Shown here: piece by piece, positions 1 through 8,089 of the stretch
Numbering within the stretch: position 1 is the stretch's first letter
Layout: every line of letters starts with the position of its first letter
NCBI RefSeq assembly: GCF_014217565.1
Contig: NZ_CP043661.1
Location: forward strand, 1,674,001 to 1,738,000
From: Kribbella qitaiheensis
GTDB lineage: Bacteria; Actinomycetota; Actinomycetes; Propionibacteriales; Kribbellaceae
Direction of reading: 5' to 3'
DNA length: 64,000 nt
The notes under the pieces: model-generated
Database searches by the model: none
Seen by the model: the letters and a program-made list of their open reading frames with translations, nothing else
What the model was told of the DNA's origin: nothing
Translations under genes and position numbers: made by a program

Positions 1-355
1 TACCTCGCTCGGGGCGAGCGTCGACCTCATCCGGCTGCGGACCGCCACGGACGTCGGCGTCATCCGCGTCTACATCGACACCAACCGCATCCTCTGGCTC
101 CGCTCCGACGCGGTCGGCACCCAGCGCTCCTCGGGCGTCGCCGTACCTCTCAACAGCTGGCAGAACCTCGAACTCTGCGGCACCGTCGGTACCGCCACTA
201 CCTGGACCCTCTACCTCAACGGCGCCCCCCGAGGCACCCCCTGGTCGGCAAACACCGGCACCACCCCCATCGGCCGGCTCCAGCTGGGCGACACCGCCGC
301 CAAAACCTGGACCATCAACTTCGACGACGTAGTCCTGGACCAGACCCCGGGCTAA
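1..355 (+). CDS. C-terminal end of a secreted LamG/concanavalin-like protein (partial)
   Basis: An open frame enters from the left edge (first complete codon at base 2) and ends at TAA 353-355, giving about 117 residues without a start. The stretch is rich in Thr, Ser, Asn and short beta-strand patterns such as WTLYLNG and RLQLGD, and it closes on FDDVVLDQTPG. That pattern is typical of C-terminal jelly-roll (LamG-like) modules attached to secreted actinobacterial enzymes. The enzymatic part lies outside the window, so no activity can be assigned. A strong hairpin follows 16 bases downstream. The fold assignment is moderate; the reading frame is secure. Confidence 0.6.
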   Translation, partial: TSLGASVDLIRLRTATDVGVIRVYIDTNRILWLRSDAVGTQRSSGVAVPLNSWQNLELCGTVGTATTWTLYLNGAPRGTPWSANTGTTPIGRLQLGDTAAKTWTINFDDVVLDQTPG

Positions 356-370
356 CTCGCGGCGACCCAC

Positions 371-413
371 CACCCCACCAGCCGACCGCCCGTAAGGACG
401 GGCTGGTGGGGTG
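371..413 (+). terminator. Hairpin terminator after the partial CDS
   Basis: A 13-bp perfect inverted repeat has arms 371-383 (CACCCCACCAGCC) and 401-413 (GGCTGGTGGGGTG) with a 17-base loop. It lies between a stop codon at 355 and the next start at 443 on the same strand. There is no T-tract, as is common in high-GC actinobacteria. Confidence 0.65.
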
Positions 414-442
414 GGCGGTGGGGATGCGGGACACTAGGGGGG

Positions 443-2945
443 ATGACGCTTACTGAGATGTTGCCGGGGACTGCTGACGCCGATGGGTTGTACGACGCTT
501 TCGCGTCGTGGGTGGGTGAGCAGGGGATCTCGTTGTACCCGGCGCAGGAGGAAGCGCTCATCGAGGTGATGACGGGGGCGAACGTGATCCTGTCGACGCC
601 GACCGGGTCCGGGAAGTCGCTGGTGGCGACCGGGTCGCACTTCGCGGCGCTGGCGAACGGGGTGCGGACGTTCTACACCGCCCCGATCAAGGCGCTGGTC
701 TCGGAGAAGTTCTTCGCGCTCTGTGACATCTTCGGCGCCGAGAAGGTCGGCATGCTCACCGGCGACGCGGGCCGTGAACGCCGGCGCGCCGATCATCTGC
801 TGTACGGCCGAGGTGCTGGCGAACATCGCGCTCCGCGAAGGCTCCGACGCCGATGTCGGCCAGGTGGTGATGGACGAGTTCCACTTCTACTCCGAGCCCG
901 ATCGCGGCTGGGCCTGGCAGGTGCCGCTGCTGGAGCTGCCGAAAGCGCAGTTCATCCTGATGTCCGCGACGCTCGGCGACGTCGAGCGGTTCAAGATCGA
1001 CCTGAACCGCCGGACCGGTCGCCCGACCTCCATCGTGTCCTCGGCTGAGCGGCCGGTGCCGCTGATCTACAAGTACGTCACCACGCCGCTGCACGAGACG
1101 CTCACCGAGCTCCTGGTGACGCACCAGTCCCCCGTGTACGTCGTCCACTTCACGCAGGCCTCTGCGCTGGAACGCGCCCAGGCGCTGACCAGCATCAACG
1201 TCTGTACGAAGGAAGAGAAAGAGAAGATCAAGGAGCTGATCGGGCACTTCCGCTTCAGCTCGGGCTTCGGCAAGACGCTGCAGCGCCTGATCATGCACGG
1301 CATCGGCGTCCACCACGCCGGCATGCTGCCGAAGTACCGGCGGCTGGTCGAGCAGCTCGCGCAGGCCGGTCTGCTGAAGGTCATCTGCGGCACGGACACC
1401 CTCGGCGTCGGGATCAACGTGCCGATCCGCACCGTCCTGCTGACCGCTCTGAGCAAGTACGACGGACGTCGGCAACGCATCCTCAAGGCGCGCGAGTTCC
1501 ACCAGATCGCCGGTCGCGCGGGCCGCGCCGGGTACGACACGTCCGGCACCGTCGTCGTCCAGGCGCCGGACCATGTCGTGGAGAACGTCAGGCTGCTCGC
1601 CAAGGCCGGCGACGACCCGAAGAAGCAGCGCAGGGTGCAGAAGAAGAAGCCGCCGGAGGGGTTCGTCACCTGGGGTGAGGACACCTTCGACCGCCTGGTC
1701 GCGGCCGAGCCGGAGGCGCTGCAATCGCGGATGCGGGTCAGCCACGCGATGCTGCTGAACGTGATCGCCCGTGACGGCGACGCCTTCGGGAGCATGCGGC
1801 ACCTGTTGCAGGACAACCACGAGGACGCGCGGGCGCAGATCCGGCTGATCCGCCGCGCGATCCAGATCTACCGGACGCTGCTCACCGCCGGCGTTGTCGA
1901 GCGCCTGGACCAGCCCGACGAGAACGGCCGGTCGCTGCGGCTCACCGTGGATCTGCAGAAGGACTTCAGCCTCAACCAGCCCTTGTCCACCTTCGCGCTG
2001 GCCGCGCTGGACCTGCTCGATCCCGAAGACCCGCTGTACGCGCTCGATGTCGTCTCGATCATCGAGGCGACCCTGGAAGACCCGCGCCCGGTGCTGCTCG
2101 CGCAACTGCACCACGCCAAGGGCGAGGCCGTGAACGAGATGAAGTCCGACGGGATCGAGTACGAGGAGCGGATGGAGCTGCTCGAAGACATCAGCTGGCC
2201 GAAGCCGTTGGAAGAGTTGCTCGAGGCAACGTTCGAGATGTACCGGCAGACGCATCCGTGGGTCGCGGACACCGGGTTGTCACCGAAGGCCGTCGTCCGG
2301 GACATGTTCGAGCGGGCGATGACGTTCGGCGAGTTCATCCAGTACTACGGGCTGGCGCGCTCCGAGGGCGTCGTACTGCGCTATCTGTCCGACACCTACA
2401 AGGCGCTCAGGCAGACCGTGCCGCCGGACAAGGTGAACGAGGACCTCACCGACCTGGTCGAGTGGCTCGGCGAAGTCGTCCGGCAGACCGACTCCAGCCT
2501 GCTCGACGAGTGGGAGGAGCTGACCAACCCGACCACCAACGAGGTCGTGGCGCCCGTACCGGTCGGACCGCGCCGGATCACCTTGAACAGCAGGGCTTTC
2601 CGCGTCCTGGTCCGCAACGCCCTGTTCCGCCGAGTCGAGCTCGTCTCCCTGCACCGCTGGGCCGAGCTCGGCCAGCTCGACCGGGAAGCCGGCTGGGACG
2701 CAGGCCGCTGGGCAGAAGCCGGTACTGCGTACTACGCGGAGCACGACAGCCTCGGCACCGGCCCAGCCGCTCGCGGGCCGGCCCTGTTCATGGTCGAGGA
2801 GCACCCCGGCTACTGGGAGGTGCAGCAGATCATCGACGACCCCGAGGGCAACCACGACTGGCGCATCACCGCCACCGTTGATCTGGACGCCTCCGACGAA
2901 GCCGGCGACCTCGTCCTCGAACTCGTCTCCTTCAAGCCCCTCTAA
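443..2945 (+). CDS. Ski2-like DEAD/DEAH RNA helicase with DUF3516 (apparent +1 frameshift)
   Basis: An ATP-dependent helicase, probably acting on RNA. The Walker A motif STPTGSGKS is at residues 51-59, motif II is DEFH (about residue 142), motif III is SAT, and the C-terminal RecA domain has GVGINVP and the motif VI sequence QIAGRAGRAG. The long C-terminal part matches the DUF3516 extension of actinobacterial helicases. The first frame reads to about base 768 and the second takes over at AVNAGAPIICC. Removing one G from the GGG at 769-771 restores a continuous 833-residue protein (the span minus one base is exactly 834 codons). The joined sequence keeps the conserved GDA-VN-API-CCTAE region, so a sequencing error is likelier than a pseudogene. 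Confidence 0.88.
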
Positions 2946-2948
2946 CTC

Positions 2949-2998
2949 CTTGCGTCCGAAGAGACGTGGGTCCTGCCCCACGGTGCTTCGGACGCAAG
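2949..2998. terminator. Bidirectional hairpin between convergent genes (copy 1 of a 50-bp palindromic element)
   Basis: Perfect 13-bp arms lie at 2949-2961 (CTTGCGTCCGAAG) and 2986-2998, with an inner GTGGG/CCCAC helix. The hairpin lies between the helicase stop (2945) and the fabV stop (3002), so it can end transcripts from both sides. It aligns at 41 of 50 positions, without gaps, with a second copy inside thrB at 31721-31770, so it is a repeated element as well as a terminator. Confidence 0.75.
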
Positions 2999-3001
2999 AG
3001 A

Positions 3002-4180
3002 TCAGCTAGGCCAGTCGACGTCGACCTCGGTGGTTGCGTCGTAGTCGACGTCGGCTACGTCGAAGCCGTAGAGGCGGCGGATCTCTGAGTAGAACCAGGC
3101 CGCGTCGGCGACCTCGCCGATGTTGTCGACGGTGGCCGAGTCCCACTGCGCCTTGACCGCTGCCTGCACGGTCGGGTCGAGCTCCCAGCGGTCCAGGCGG
3201 ATGCGGCCGTCCTCGTCGAGGTCGAGCGCCTTCTCGCCGGTGAGCTGGTCCCACAGCGCGATCGACTGCTGCATCGGGGTCTGCAGCTTGTCGCCGAGCA
3301 CCTTGTGCAAGAGGCTCACGTACAGCCCGATCCCCGGGATCGCGGACGACGCCTGCGTCACGGCTGCGCCGTTGACCGACGTACGGGCTTCTACGCCGTC
3401 ACGCTCTCGCAGCGATTGCGCAGTCGACTCCAGGTGCGCCTTGGCTGCACCGATCGAGCCCTGCCGGTAGATCGGTCCGGTCAGCTCCGAGCCGATGTAG
3501 GTCAGTGCGACCGTGCTGAACCCGTCCTTGAGCAGCTTCCGCTCCTCCAGCGCGTCCACCCAGCGGATCCAGTCCTCGCCGCCCATCACCTGCACGGTCT
3601 CGGCGACCTCTTCGTCGGTCGCGACCTCGATCGCCACCTCCTGCAGCACGGGCTCGCCGTCCTCGAAGGCAAGGCTCTTGGTCTGCGCGGCCTGCCCGAT
3701 GGCCTTGATCACCGACTGGTACGTCGTTTCCGTGCGCGGGTCGACCCGGCGCGGTGCGGCGACGCTGTAGATCAGGTAGTCCACTCCCCCGAAGCGCTCG
3801 GCGATCAGGTCGAGGACGTCCGACTTTGTGGTGTCCGCGAAAGCGTCCGCGTTGACGAAGTGGAACTCGCTGCCCTGGTCAGCCGCATACGCCGCGGTGG
3901 CCGCCGTCCGGTACCAGCCCGCGGTCGCCGTACGCCGATGGGTCGGCGCCTTCTCGAAGGAGATCCCGACCCCGTCGATCCCGTACCGAGCGAGCCCGGC
4001 AATGGTCGCGGCCAGCCCGTATCCGGAACTCGAGCCGACCACCAACGCGACCGGCCGCGAGTCCGTCGTACGGGCCTCGACCTGTCCGGTCAGGTCCCGG
4101 ACCAGCCGGGCGCACCCGGCCGGATGCGAGTCGAGGAACAGGAAACCACGGCCGACAGGTTTGATCAGGCGGTCAGTCAT
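3002..4180 (-). CDS. fabV: Trans-2-enoyl-CoA/ACP reductase FabV
   Basis: A 392-residue NAD(P)H-dependent enoyl reductase of the short-chain dehydrogenase superfamily; it reduces the trans-2 double bond in fatty-acid elongation. The cofactor loop GSSSGYGLA is at residues 49-57. The FabV signature Tyr-X8-Lys is present as Y238 and K247 (YRQGSIGAAK), two residues longer than the spacing in FabI enzymes. Length and the AAPRRVDPRT segment match the family. FabV enzymes studied elsewhere are far less sensitive to triclosan than FabI; whether this one is cannot be read from sequence. It is read leftwards after murA but is separated from it by 118 bases that contain three short tandem repeats. Confidence 0.92.
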   Translation of the reverse strand: MTDRLIKPVGRGFLFLDSHPAGCARLVRDLTGQVEARTTDSRPVALVVGSSSGYGLAATIAGLARYGIDGVGISFEKAPTHRRTATAGWYRTAATAAYAADQGSEFHFVNADAFADTTKSDVLDLIAERFGGVDYLIYSVAAPRRVDPRTETTYQSVIKAIGQAAQTKSLAFEDGEPVLQEVAIEVATDEEVAETVQVMGGEDWIRWVDALEERKLLKDGFSTVALTYIGSELTGPIYRQGSIGAAKAHLESTAQSLRERDGVEARTSVNGAAVTQASSAIPGIGLYVSLLHKVLGDKLQTPMQQSIALWDQLTGEKALDLDEDGRIRLDRWELDPTVQAAVKAQWDSATVDNIGEVADAAWFYSEIRRLYGFDVADVDYDATTEVDVDWPS

Positions 4181-4213
4181 GGCCCCGACCCTAACCTGAC
4201 CGGTCCCCCTCCC

Positions 4214-4277
4214 GCTCCCGAGCGATCCCCGCCCGCTCCTGAGCGATCCCCTTCCGCTCCTGAGCGGCGCCCCTTCC
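4214..4277. repeat. Three tandem 21-22 bp repeats upstream of fabV
   Basis: Copies at 4214-4234, 4235-4255 and 4256-4277 share GCTCCTGAGCG-CCCC with one or two changes each. They fill most of the gap between the murA stop (4299) and the fabV start (4180). They may be a binding-site array or a slipped repeat; nothing else is visible in this gap. Confidence 0.7.
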
Positions 4278-4298
4278 GCTTTCCTTCCCTTGCTTTCC

Positions 4299-5603
4299 CT
4301 AGTTCCAGTACAGCTCGGTATCTTCCGGCTCGACGGTGACGTCCGCGCCGAGGCGGCGGAGATTGCCGGCGAAGTCGGTGTAGCCGCGGTGGACGTGATG
4401 CGCGGCCGACACCAGGGTCTCCCCCTCGGCCGCCAGCCCGGCGATCACGAGGGCGGCTCCGGCGCGGATGTCGCTGGCCACCACCGGCGCTCCGGACAGG
4501 CGCGGAACACCCCGTACGACCGCGTGGTGGCCGTCGGTCTGGATCTGCGCGCCGAGCCGGGTCAGCTCCTGGGCGAAGGTGAACCGGCCCTCGAACAGGT
4601 TCTCGGTGACCATCGCGGCGCCGTCGCTGATCGCGTTCATCGCGATCACGAAGGCCTGCAGATCGGTCGCGAAGCCCGGGTACGGCAGCGTGACGACGTC
4701 CACCGGCTTGGGGCGGTCGCGCATCACGACGCGGAAGCCCGGGTTCAGCACGCTGATCTCGGCGCCGGCCTTGTGCAGCTTGTCCAACGGCAGTTCGAGG
4801 TGCTCGGCGTGACCGTTCGAGATGGTGATGTCACCCTTGGTGATCGCGGCGGCGAACGCCCAACTGCCGCTGACGATCCGGTCCGGCACCACCACGTGGT
4901 CGACCGGCTTCAGCAGGCCGTCGACGCCGGAGATCTCGATCCGCGGCGAACCGGCGCCGTCGATCTGGGCGCCCATCTCGTTCAGCATCGCGGCGATGTC
5001 CTGGATCTCCGGCTCGCGCGCCGCGTTCTCGATCACCGTGGTGCCCTTGGCCAGTACCGCGGCCATCATGATCGTCTCGGTCGCGCCGACGCTCGGGAAG
5101 TCCAGCCACACCTCGGCGCCGTGCAGACCCTGCGGCGCCTCGGCGATCACGAAACCGTGCTCGATGTGGACCTTCGCGCCCATCGACTCCAGGCCCGCGA
5201 CATGCATGTTCAGCCCACGCGAGCCGATGTTGTCGCCGCCGGGCAGCGCCACTTCGGCCTGACCACAGCGGCCGAGCAGCGGCCCGAGCACCGAGATCGA
5301 GGCCCGCAGCTTGCGGACCAGCTCGTAGTCGCACTGGTGACCGATCTCGGCCGGCACCGCGATCGTCGCCGTACTGGCGTCCGCGTCGACCTTCACCGAG
5401 CACCCGAGCGTGTCCAGCAACTGGGCCATGAAGGTGACGTCCAGGATGCTCGGCACCTGCCTGAGCGTCGTCGTCCCCTCGGCCAGCAATGCCGCCGCCA
5501 TCAGCTTCAGCACGCTGTTCTTCGCGCCTGCCACCTCGACAGCACCCTCGAGCCGTGCCTCACCCGCGATCCGAAACCGTTCCACCTGATGACTGTAGGA
5601 CAT
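4299..5603 (-). CDS. murA: UDP-N-acetylglucosamine 1-carboxyvinyltransferase MurA (Cys-to-Asp type)
   Basis: Cytoplasmic MurA transfers enolpyruvate from PEP to UDP-GlcNAc, the first committed step of peptidoglycan synthesis. The 434-residue protein has the substrate Lys-Asn pair (GAKNS, K28-N29) and the active-site loop as PGGDNIGSR. The residue at the usual catalytic Cys position is Asp124; in mycobacterial MurA the same change removes the fosfomycin target. The ATG start at 5603 lies inside a 25-bp inverted repeat. A GTG six codons later (5585), giving VERFRIAG, matches the usual N-terminus of the family and may be the original start. No clear ribosome binding site decides between them. 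Confidence 0.93.
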   Translation of the reverse strand: MSYSHQVERFRIAGEARLEGAVEVAGAKNSVLKLMAAALLAEGTTTLRQVPSILDVTFMAQLLDTLGCSVKVDADASTATIAVPAEIGHQCDYELVRKLRASISVLGPLLGRCGQAEVALPGGDNIGSRGLNMHVAGLESMGAKVHIEHGFVIAEAPQGLHGAEVWLDFPSVGATETIMMAAVLAKGTTVIENAAREPEIQDIAAMLNEMGAQIDGAGSPRIEISGVDGLLKPVDHVVVPDRIVSGSWAFAAAITKGDITISNGHAEHLELPLDKLHKAGAEISVLNPGFRVVMRDRPKPVDVVTLPYPGFATDLQAFVIAMNAISDGAAMVTENLFEGRFTFAQELTRLGAQIQTDGHHAVVRGVPRLSGAPVVASDIRAGAALVIAGLAAEGETLVSAAHHVHRGYTDFAGNLRRLGADVTVEPEDTELYWN

Positions 5604-5682
5604 GCCTCGTCATTCTGCGCAGTCGCGAGCAGGTGCCCGCCGGGTGCCGCGCAGCACGCGCAGAATGGCGAGGCATGTCCTA
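5596..5682. repeat. Near-perfect 25-bp inverted repeat between murA and the adenosyltransferase gene
   Basis: Left arm 5596-5620 and right arm 5658-5682 are complementary at 24 of 25 positions, with a 37-base loop. The left arm includes the annotated murA start codon, so murA mRNA begins in a potential strong hairpin. The element separates two divergent genes. It could be a mobile palindromic repeat or a regulatory structure. Confidence 0.8.
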
Positions 5683-5688
5683 GATCTG

Positions 5689-5714
5689 TTGACGATCTCG
5701 ACCCTGCGTAGAGT
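5689..5714 (+). promoter_or_regulatory. Possible leaderless promoter of the cobalamin adenosyltransferase gene
   Basis: TAGAGT at 5709-5714 fits an actinobacterial -10 box and ends 8 bases before the ATG at 5723, so transcription would start at or beside the start codon. TTGACG at 5689-5694 resembles a -35 box but the spacer is only 14 bases. No Shine-Dalgarno sequence precedes the ATG. Confidence 0.4.
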
Positions 5715-5722
5715 GCCGTGAC

Positions 5723-6307
5723 ATGGCTGTGAACTTGACGCGGATCTATACCCGGACCGGCGACGCCGGCGAAACCCGCCTGGGTGACATGAGCAAGACC
5801 ACCAAGACCGATCCGCGGCTGGCGGCGTACGGCGAAGTCGACGAGGCGAACTCCTCGATCGGCGTCGCGATCGCGGCCGGGCACCTGAACAGCTCACTGG
5901 TGCTGCTGCTCACCCGGATCCAGAACGACCTGTTCGACGTGGGCGCGGACCTGTGCAACCCGATCACCCCGGACCCGGAGTACCCGCCGCTGCGGATCAC
6001 CCAGGAGTACATCGACCGGCTGGAAGGCTGGTGCGACGAGTACAACAACCGGCTCACCAAACTCCGCTCGTTCATCCTTCCCGGCGGCTCGGTCGGCGCC
6101 GCCTACCTGAACGTGGCTCGCACCGTGACCAGGCGGGCCGAACGCGCCGGCTGGGTCGCCGTCGACGCCCACGGCCCGACCGTGAACCTGCTCGCCATCA
6201 CCTACCTCAACCGCCTCTCCGACCTGCTCTTCATCCTCGGCCGGGTAGCCAACCTCTCCTCCGGCGGCGACGTCCTCTGGGTCCCCGGCGGCGACCAGCA
6301 GTCATGA
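5723..6307 (+). CDS. Cob(I)alamin adenosyltransferase, PduO type
   Basis: A 194-residue ATP:corrinoid adenosyltransferase that makes adenosylcobalamin for B12-dependent enzymes. The N-terminal ATP-binding signature TRTGDAGETRLGD, the RRAER helix and YLNRLSDLLFILGR near the C-terminus are all present and correctly spaced for the PduO/MMAB family. It stands alone between divergent murA and a convergent AraC gene, whose stop overlaps it by six bases (6302-6307). A cobalamin riboswitch was looked for upstream by eye and not seen. Confidence 0.93.
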   Translation: MAVNLTRIYTRTGDAGETRLGDMSKTTKTDPRLAAYGEVDEANSSIGVAIAAGHLNSSLVLLLTRIQNDLFDVGADLCNPITPDPEYPPLRITQEYIDRLEGWCDEYNNRLTKLRSFILPGGSVGAAYLNVARTVTRRAERAGWVAVDAHGPTVNLLAITYLNRLSDLLFILGRVANLSSGGDVLWVPGGDQQS

Positions 6308-7201
6308 CCGCGCACTGCGGGCGCGGTACTGCGTAGGGGTGGAACCGGCCAGACTGCGGAACCGGCGCGCGAAGTAGGTCGGGTCGGACCAGCCGACGGC
6401 CGCTCCTACCCGGGCGACGGGGAGAGTTGTCCGAACCAGGAGCGTGGCTGCTTGCTCCGCGCGGAGCCGGGCCAGGAAACCGAGTGGGCTCAGGCCCGTG
6501 TGCCGCCGGAAAAGCCTGCTGAGGTAGGCCGGATCGAGGTTGACGGCAGCTGCGAGGTCATCGAGCCTCCATGGCTCGGCGAGGGCCGCTTCCAATCGTG
6601 CGATCGTCGCGGCGACGGCCGGGTGCACGACTTGCGCGGGCGTTGCCGGCCGGTCGAGGAGGCCGTCGGCGAGGATCCCGAGCACAGTCACCAACCGCCC
6701 AAGCAACCGCCCGCGACCGGCCTGGCCGCTGCCCGCCGGCCCACTGCCCGCTCGCTTGTCGCTCTCGCGGGCCAGGGCGCGTTCCAGCGCGGCGAGTTCT
6801 TCGATTGCCTCATCCGCGGCCGCTGGAGCGACTTGGACGACCGCCAGCCCGTGCGGTCCGCGGGCAACCGGCGCTGTCCACAAGAGATCCCGCAGCGCAG
6901 GGATTTGCTGGAGTGCCGACAGTTCGGTACTGAGTCCCTGTGCCGAGATGCAGCAGTTGGCCACTACGAGCTCCGAGCAGTCCTCGAACGCGTGCCACGC
7001 GCCCGGCCGCAGTACGACGACCTCGCCGTGCCGCACCCGTCGTACGCCCTGACTTGACCGATGCCGGCCGGCGCCCGACCCGACCACGGCGATCTCGACG
7101 AAGTCGTGGGTGTGCGGCGCCACGTCCGTGTCCAGTCGGTGAACCCCACCCCAGACCGGCCCACCGAGGAACAGCTCCGCCTCGTGCAATGTCGTCGGCA
7201 T
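6302..7201 (-). CDS. AraC-family transcriptional regulator with N-terminal cupin
   Basis: A 299-residue regulator. The N-terminal cupin half carries PHTHDFVEIAVV and GEVVVLRPGAWHAF, which suggests a small-molecule sensor. The C-terminal half holds two helix-turn-helix motifs, with LDPAYLSRLFRRHTG and VGWSDPTYFARRFR as the recognition helices. The ATG at 7201 was chosen because the cupin begins shortly after it; the frame runs further upstream but into the promoter region. It is transcribed away from the PhyH gene, 70 bases apart, a common arrangement for an AraC protein controlling its neighbour. Confidence 0.88.
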   Translation of the reverse strand: MPTTLHEAELFLGGPVWGGVHRLDTDVAPHTHDFVEIAVVGSGAGRHRSSQGVRRVRHGEVVVLRPGAWHAFEDCSELVVANCCISAQGLSTELSALQQIPALRDLLWTAPVARGPHGLAVVQVAPAAADEAIEELAALERALARESDKRAGSGPAGSGQAGRGRLLGRLVTVLGILADGLLDRPATPAQVVHPAVAATIARLEAALAEPWRLDDLAAAVNLDPAYLSRLFRRHTGLSPLGFLARLRAEQAATLLVRTTLPVARVGAAVGWSDPTYFARRFRSLAGSTPTQYRARSARS

Positions 7202-7271
7202 GTCCGAATCGTACGACTTCCGGCCGGTATCGACCTGTCCTCGACAGCCTGGAACCGCGAAGGTTGAAGGC

Positions 7272-8033
7272 ATGGAAAACCTAGTCAACGCCTACCGCAA
7301 AGACGGATTCGTCCGAGTCCCCGCAGTCCTCACGCCGACCGAGGTCAAGCGCTACCGCGACCGCGCCGGCGGCTACCTGGAGGAGCACCGCGCCGACCGC
7401 CTCCAGCAAGACGCCATCTTCAGCCAACTCGTCAACGTCTGGCAGAAAGACCCCGTACTACGGGAGCTCACGCTCCACCCCGGTATCGCCGCGATCGCCG
7501 AACAACTGGCCGGATTCCCGATCCGGCTCTGGCACGACCAGATGCTCGTCAAGGAGCCGAACAGCAACGCGGCCACCCACTTCCACCAGGACCGCCCCTA
7601 CTGGCCCCACGCAGGCGATCGACTCCCCTTGTCAGCCTGGATCGCCCTGGTCGACGTACCGCCGGAGCGCGGTTGCATGACCTTCCTCCCCGGCTCACAG
7701 GACCGCACAGACCTCAAACCCCAGAACCTTGCCGACGAGGAAGACCTCTTCACCCGGGCGCCTGAACTCCGCTACTCGCCCCGGGTCACAGTCCCTCTCC
7801 GCGCGGGCGACTGCACCTTCCACTCCGGCTACACGGGTCACATGGCCCTCCCCAACACCACAGACACCTCCCGCTTCGCCCACATCAACATCTACATGGA
7901 CGCAGCCACCACCTACGCCGGCACCCCGCACGTCGTCACAGACCCGCTGAACCTGACCGCGGGAGACCCGCTCGACACGGATGCCTTCCCGCGCACTTGG
8001 GGCTCGGACAGTAAGTGGGGCCCTCGGACATGA
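7272..8033 (+). CDS. Phytanoyl-CoA dioxygenase (PhyH) family protein
   Basis: A 253-residue Fe(II)/2-oxoglutarate-dependent oxygenase. The facial-triad HXD motif is H105-Q-D107 (FHQDRPYWPH) and the distal His lies in FHSGYTGH (H184 or H190). The substrate is unknown; such enzymes hydroxylate fatty acyl groups, sugars or natural products. The ATG at 7272 begins MENLVNAYRKDGF, the usual PhyH start. The last ten codons and the stop lie inside a 68-bp repeated element (8003-8070), so the native C-terminus may have been replaced. Its divergent AraC neighbour is the probable regulator. Confidence 0.88.
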   Translation: MENLVNAYRKDGFVRVPAVLTPTEVKRYRDRAGGYLEEHRADRLQQDAIFSQLVNVWQKDPVLRELTLHPGIAAIAEQLAGFPIRLWHDQMLVKEPNSNAATHFHQDRPYWPHAGDRLPLSAWIALVDVPPERGCMTFLPGSQDRTDLKPQNLADEEDLFTRAPELRYSPRVTVPLRAGDCTFHSGYTGHMALPNTTDTSRFAHINIYMDAATTYAGTPHVVTDPLNLTAGDPLDTDAFPRTWGSDSKWGPRT

Positions 8034-8070
8034 AATGACGTGTCCACACCCCCTGGAAAGTGTCCGAGGT
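8003..8070 (-). repeat. 68-bp repeated element, copy A
   Basis: Read on the minus strand, this stretch aligns without gaps with 25218-25285 on the plus strand, at about 50 of 68 positions, including a shared 14-base start ACCTCGGACACTTT and an 11-base core ATTTCATGTCC. TGTCCGAGG-type motifs recur inside it in both orientations, as in the multi-repeat ends of IS21-family elements. No transposase is nearby. It runs into the 3' end of the PhyH gene. Confidence 0.7.
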
Positions 8071-8089
8071 CCCCAGAGACGGACCGTCG

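Noticed and set aside
756..2255. Long open frame (499 codons) antisense to the helicase
   Set aside because: High-GC genomes keep antisense frames open through codon bias; it has no domain, is rich in Arg/Gly/Leu, and lies wholly under a well-supported gene. The same applies to long antisense frames over murA, argS, hom, SNF2 and zwf.
4214..4277. CRISPR array at the short repeats upstream of fabV (also 23172-23279 and 44258-44303)
   Set aside because: The units are directly tandem, without spacers, and there are no cas genes in the window.
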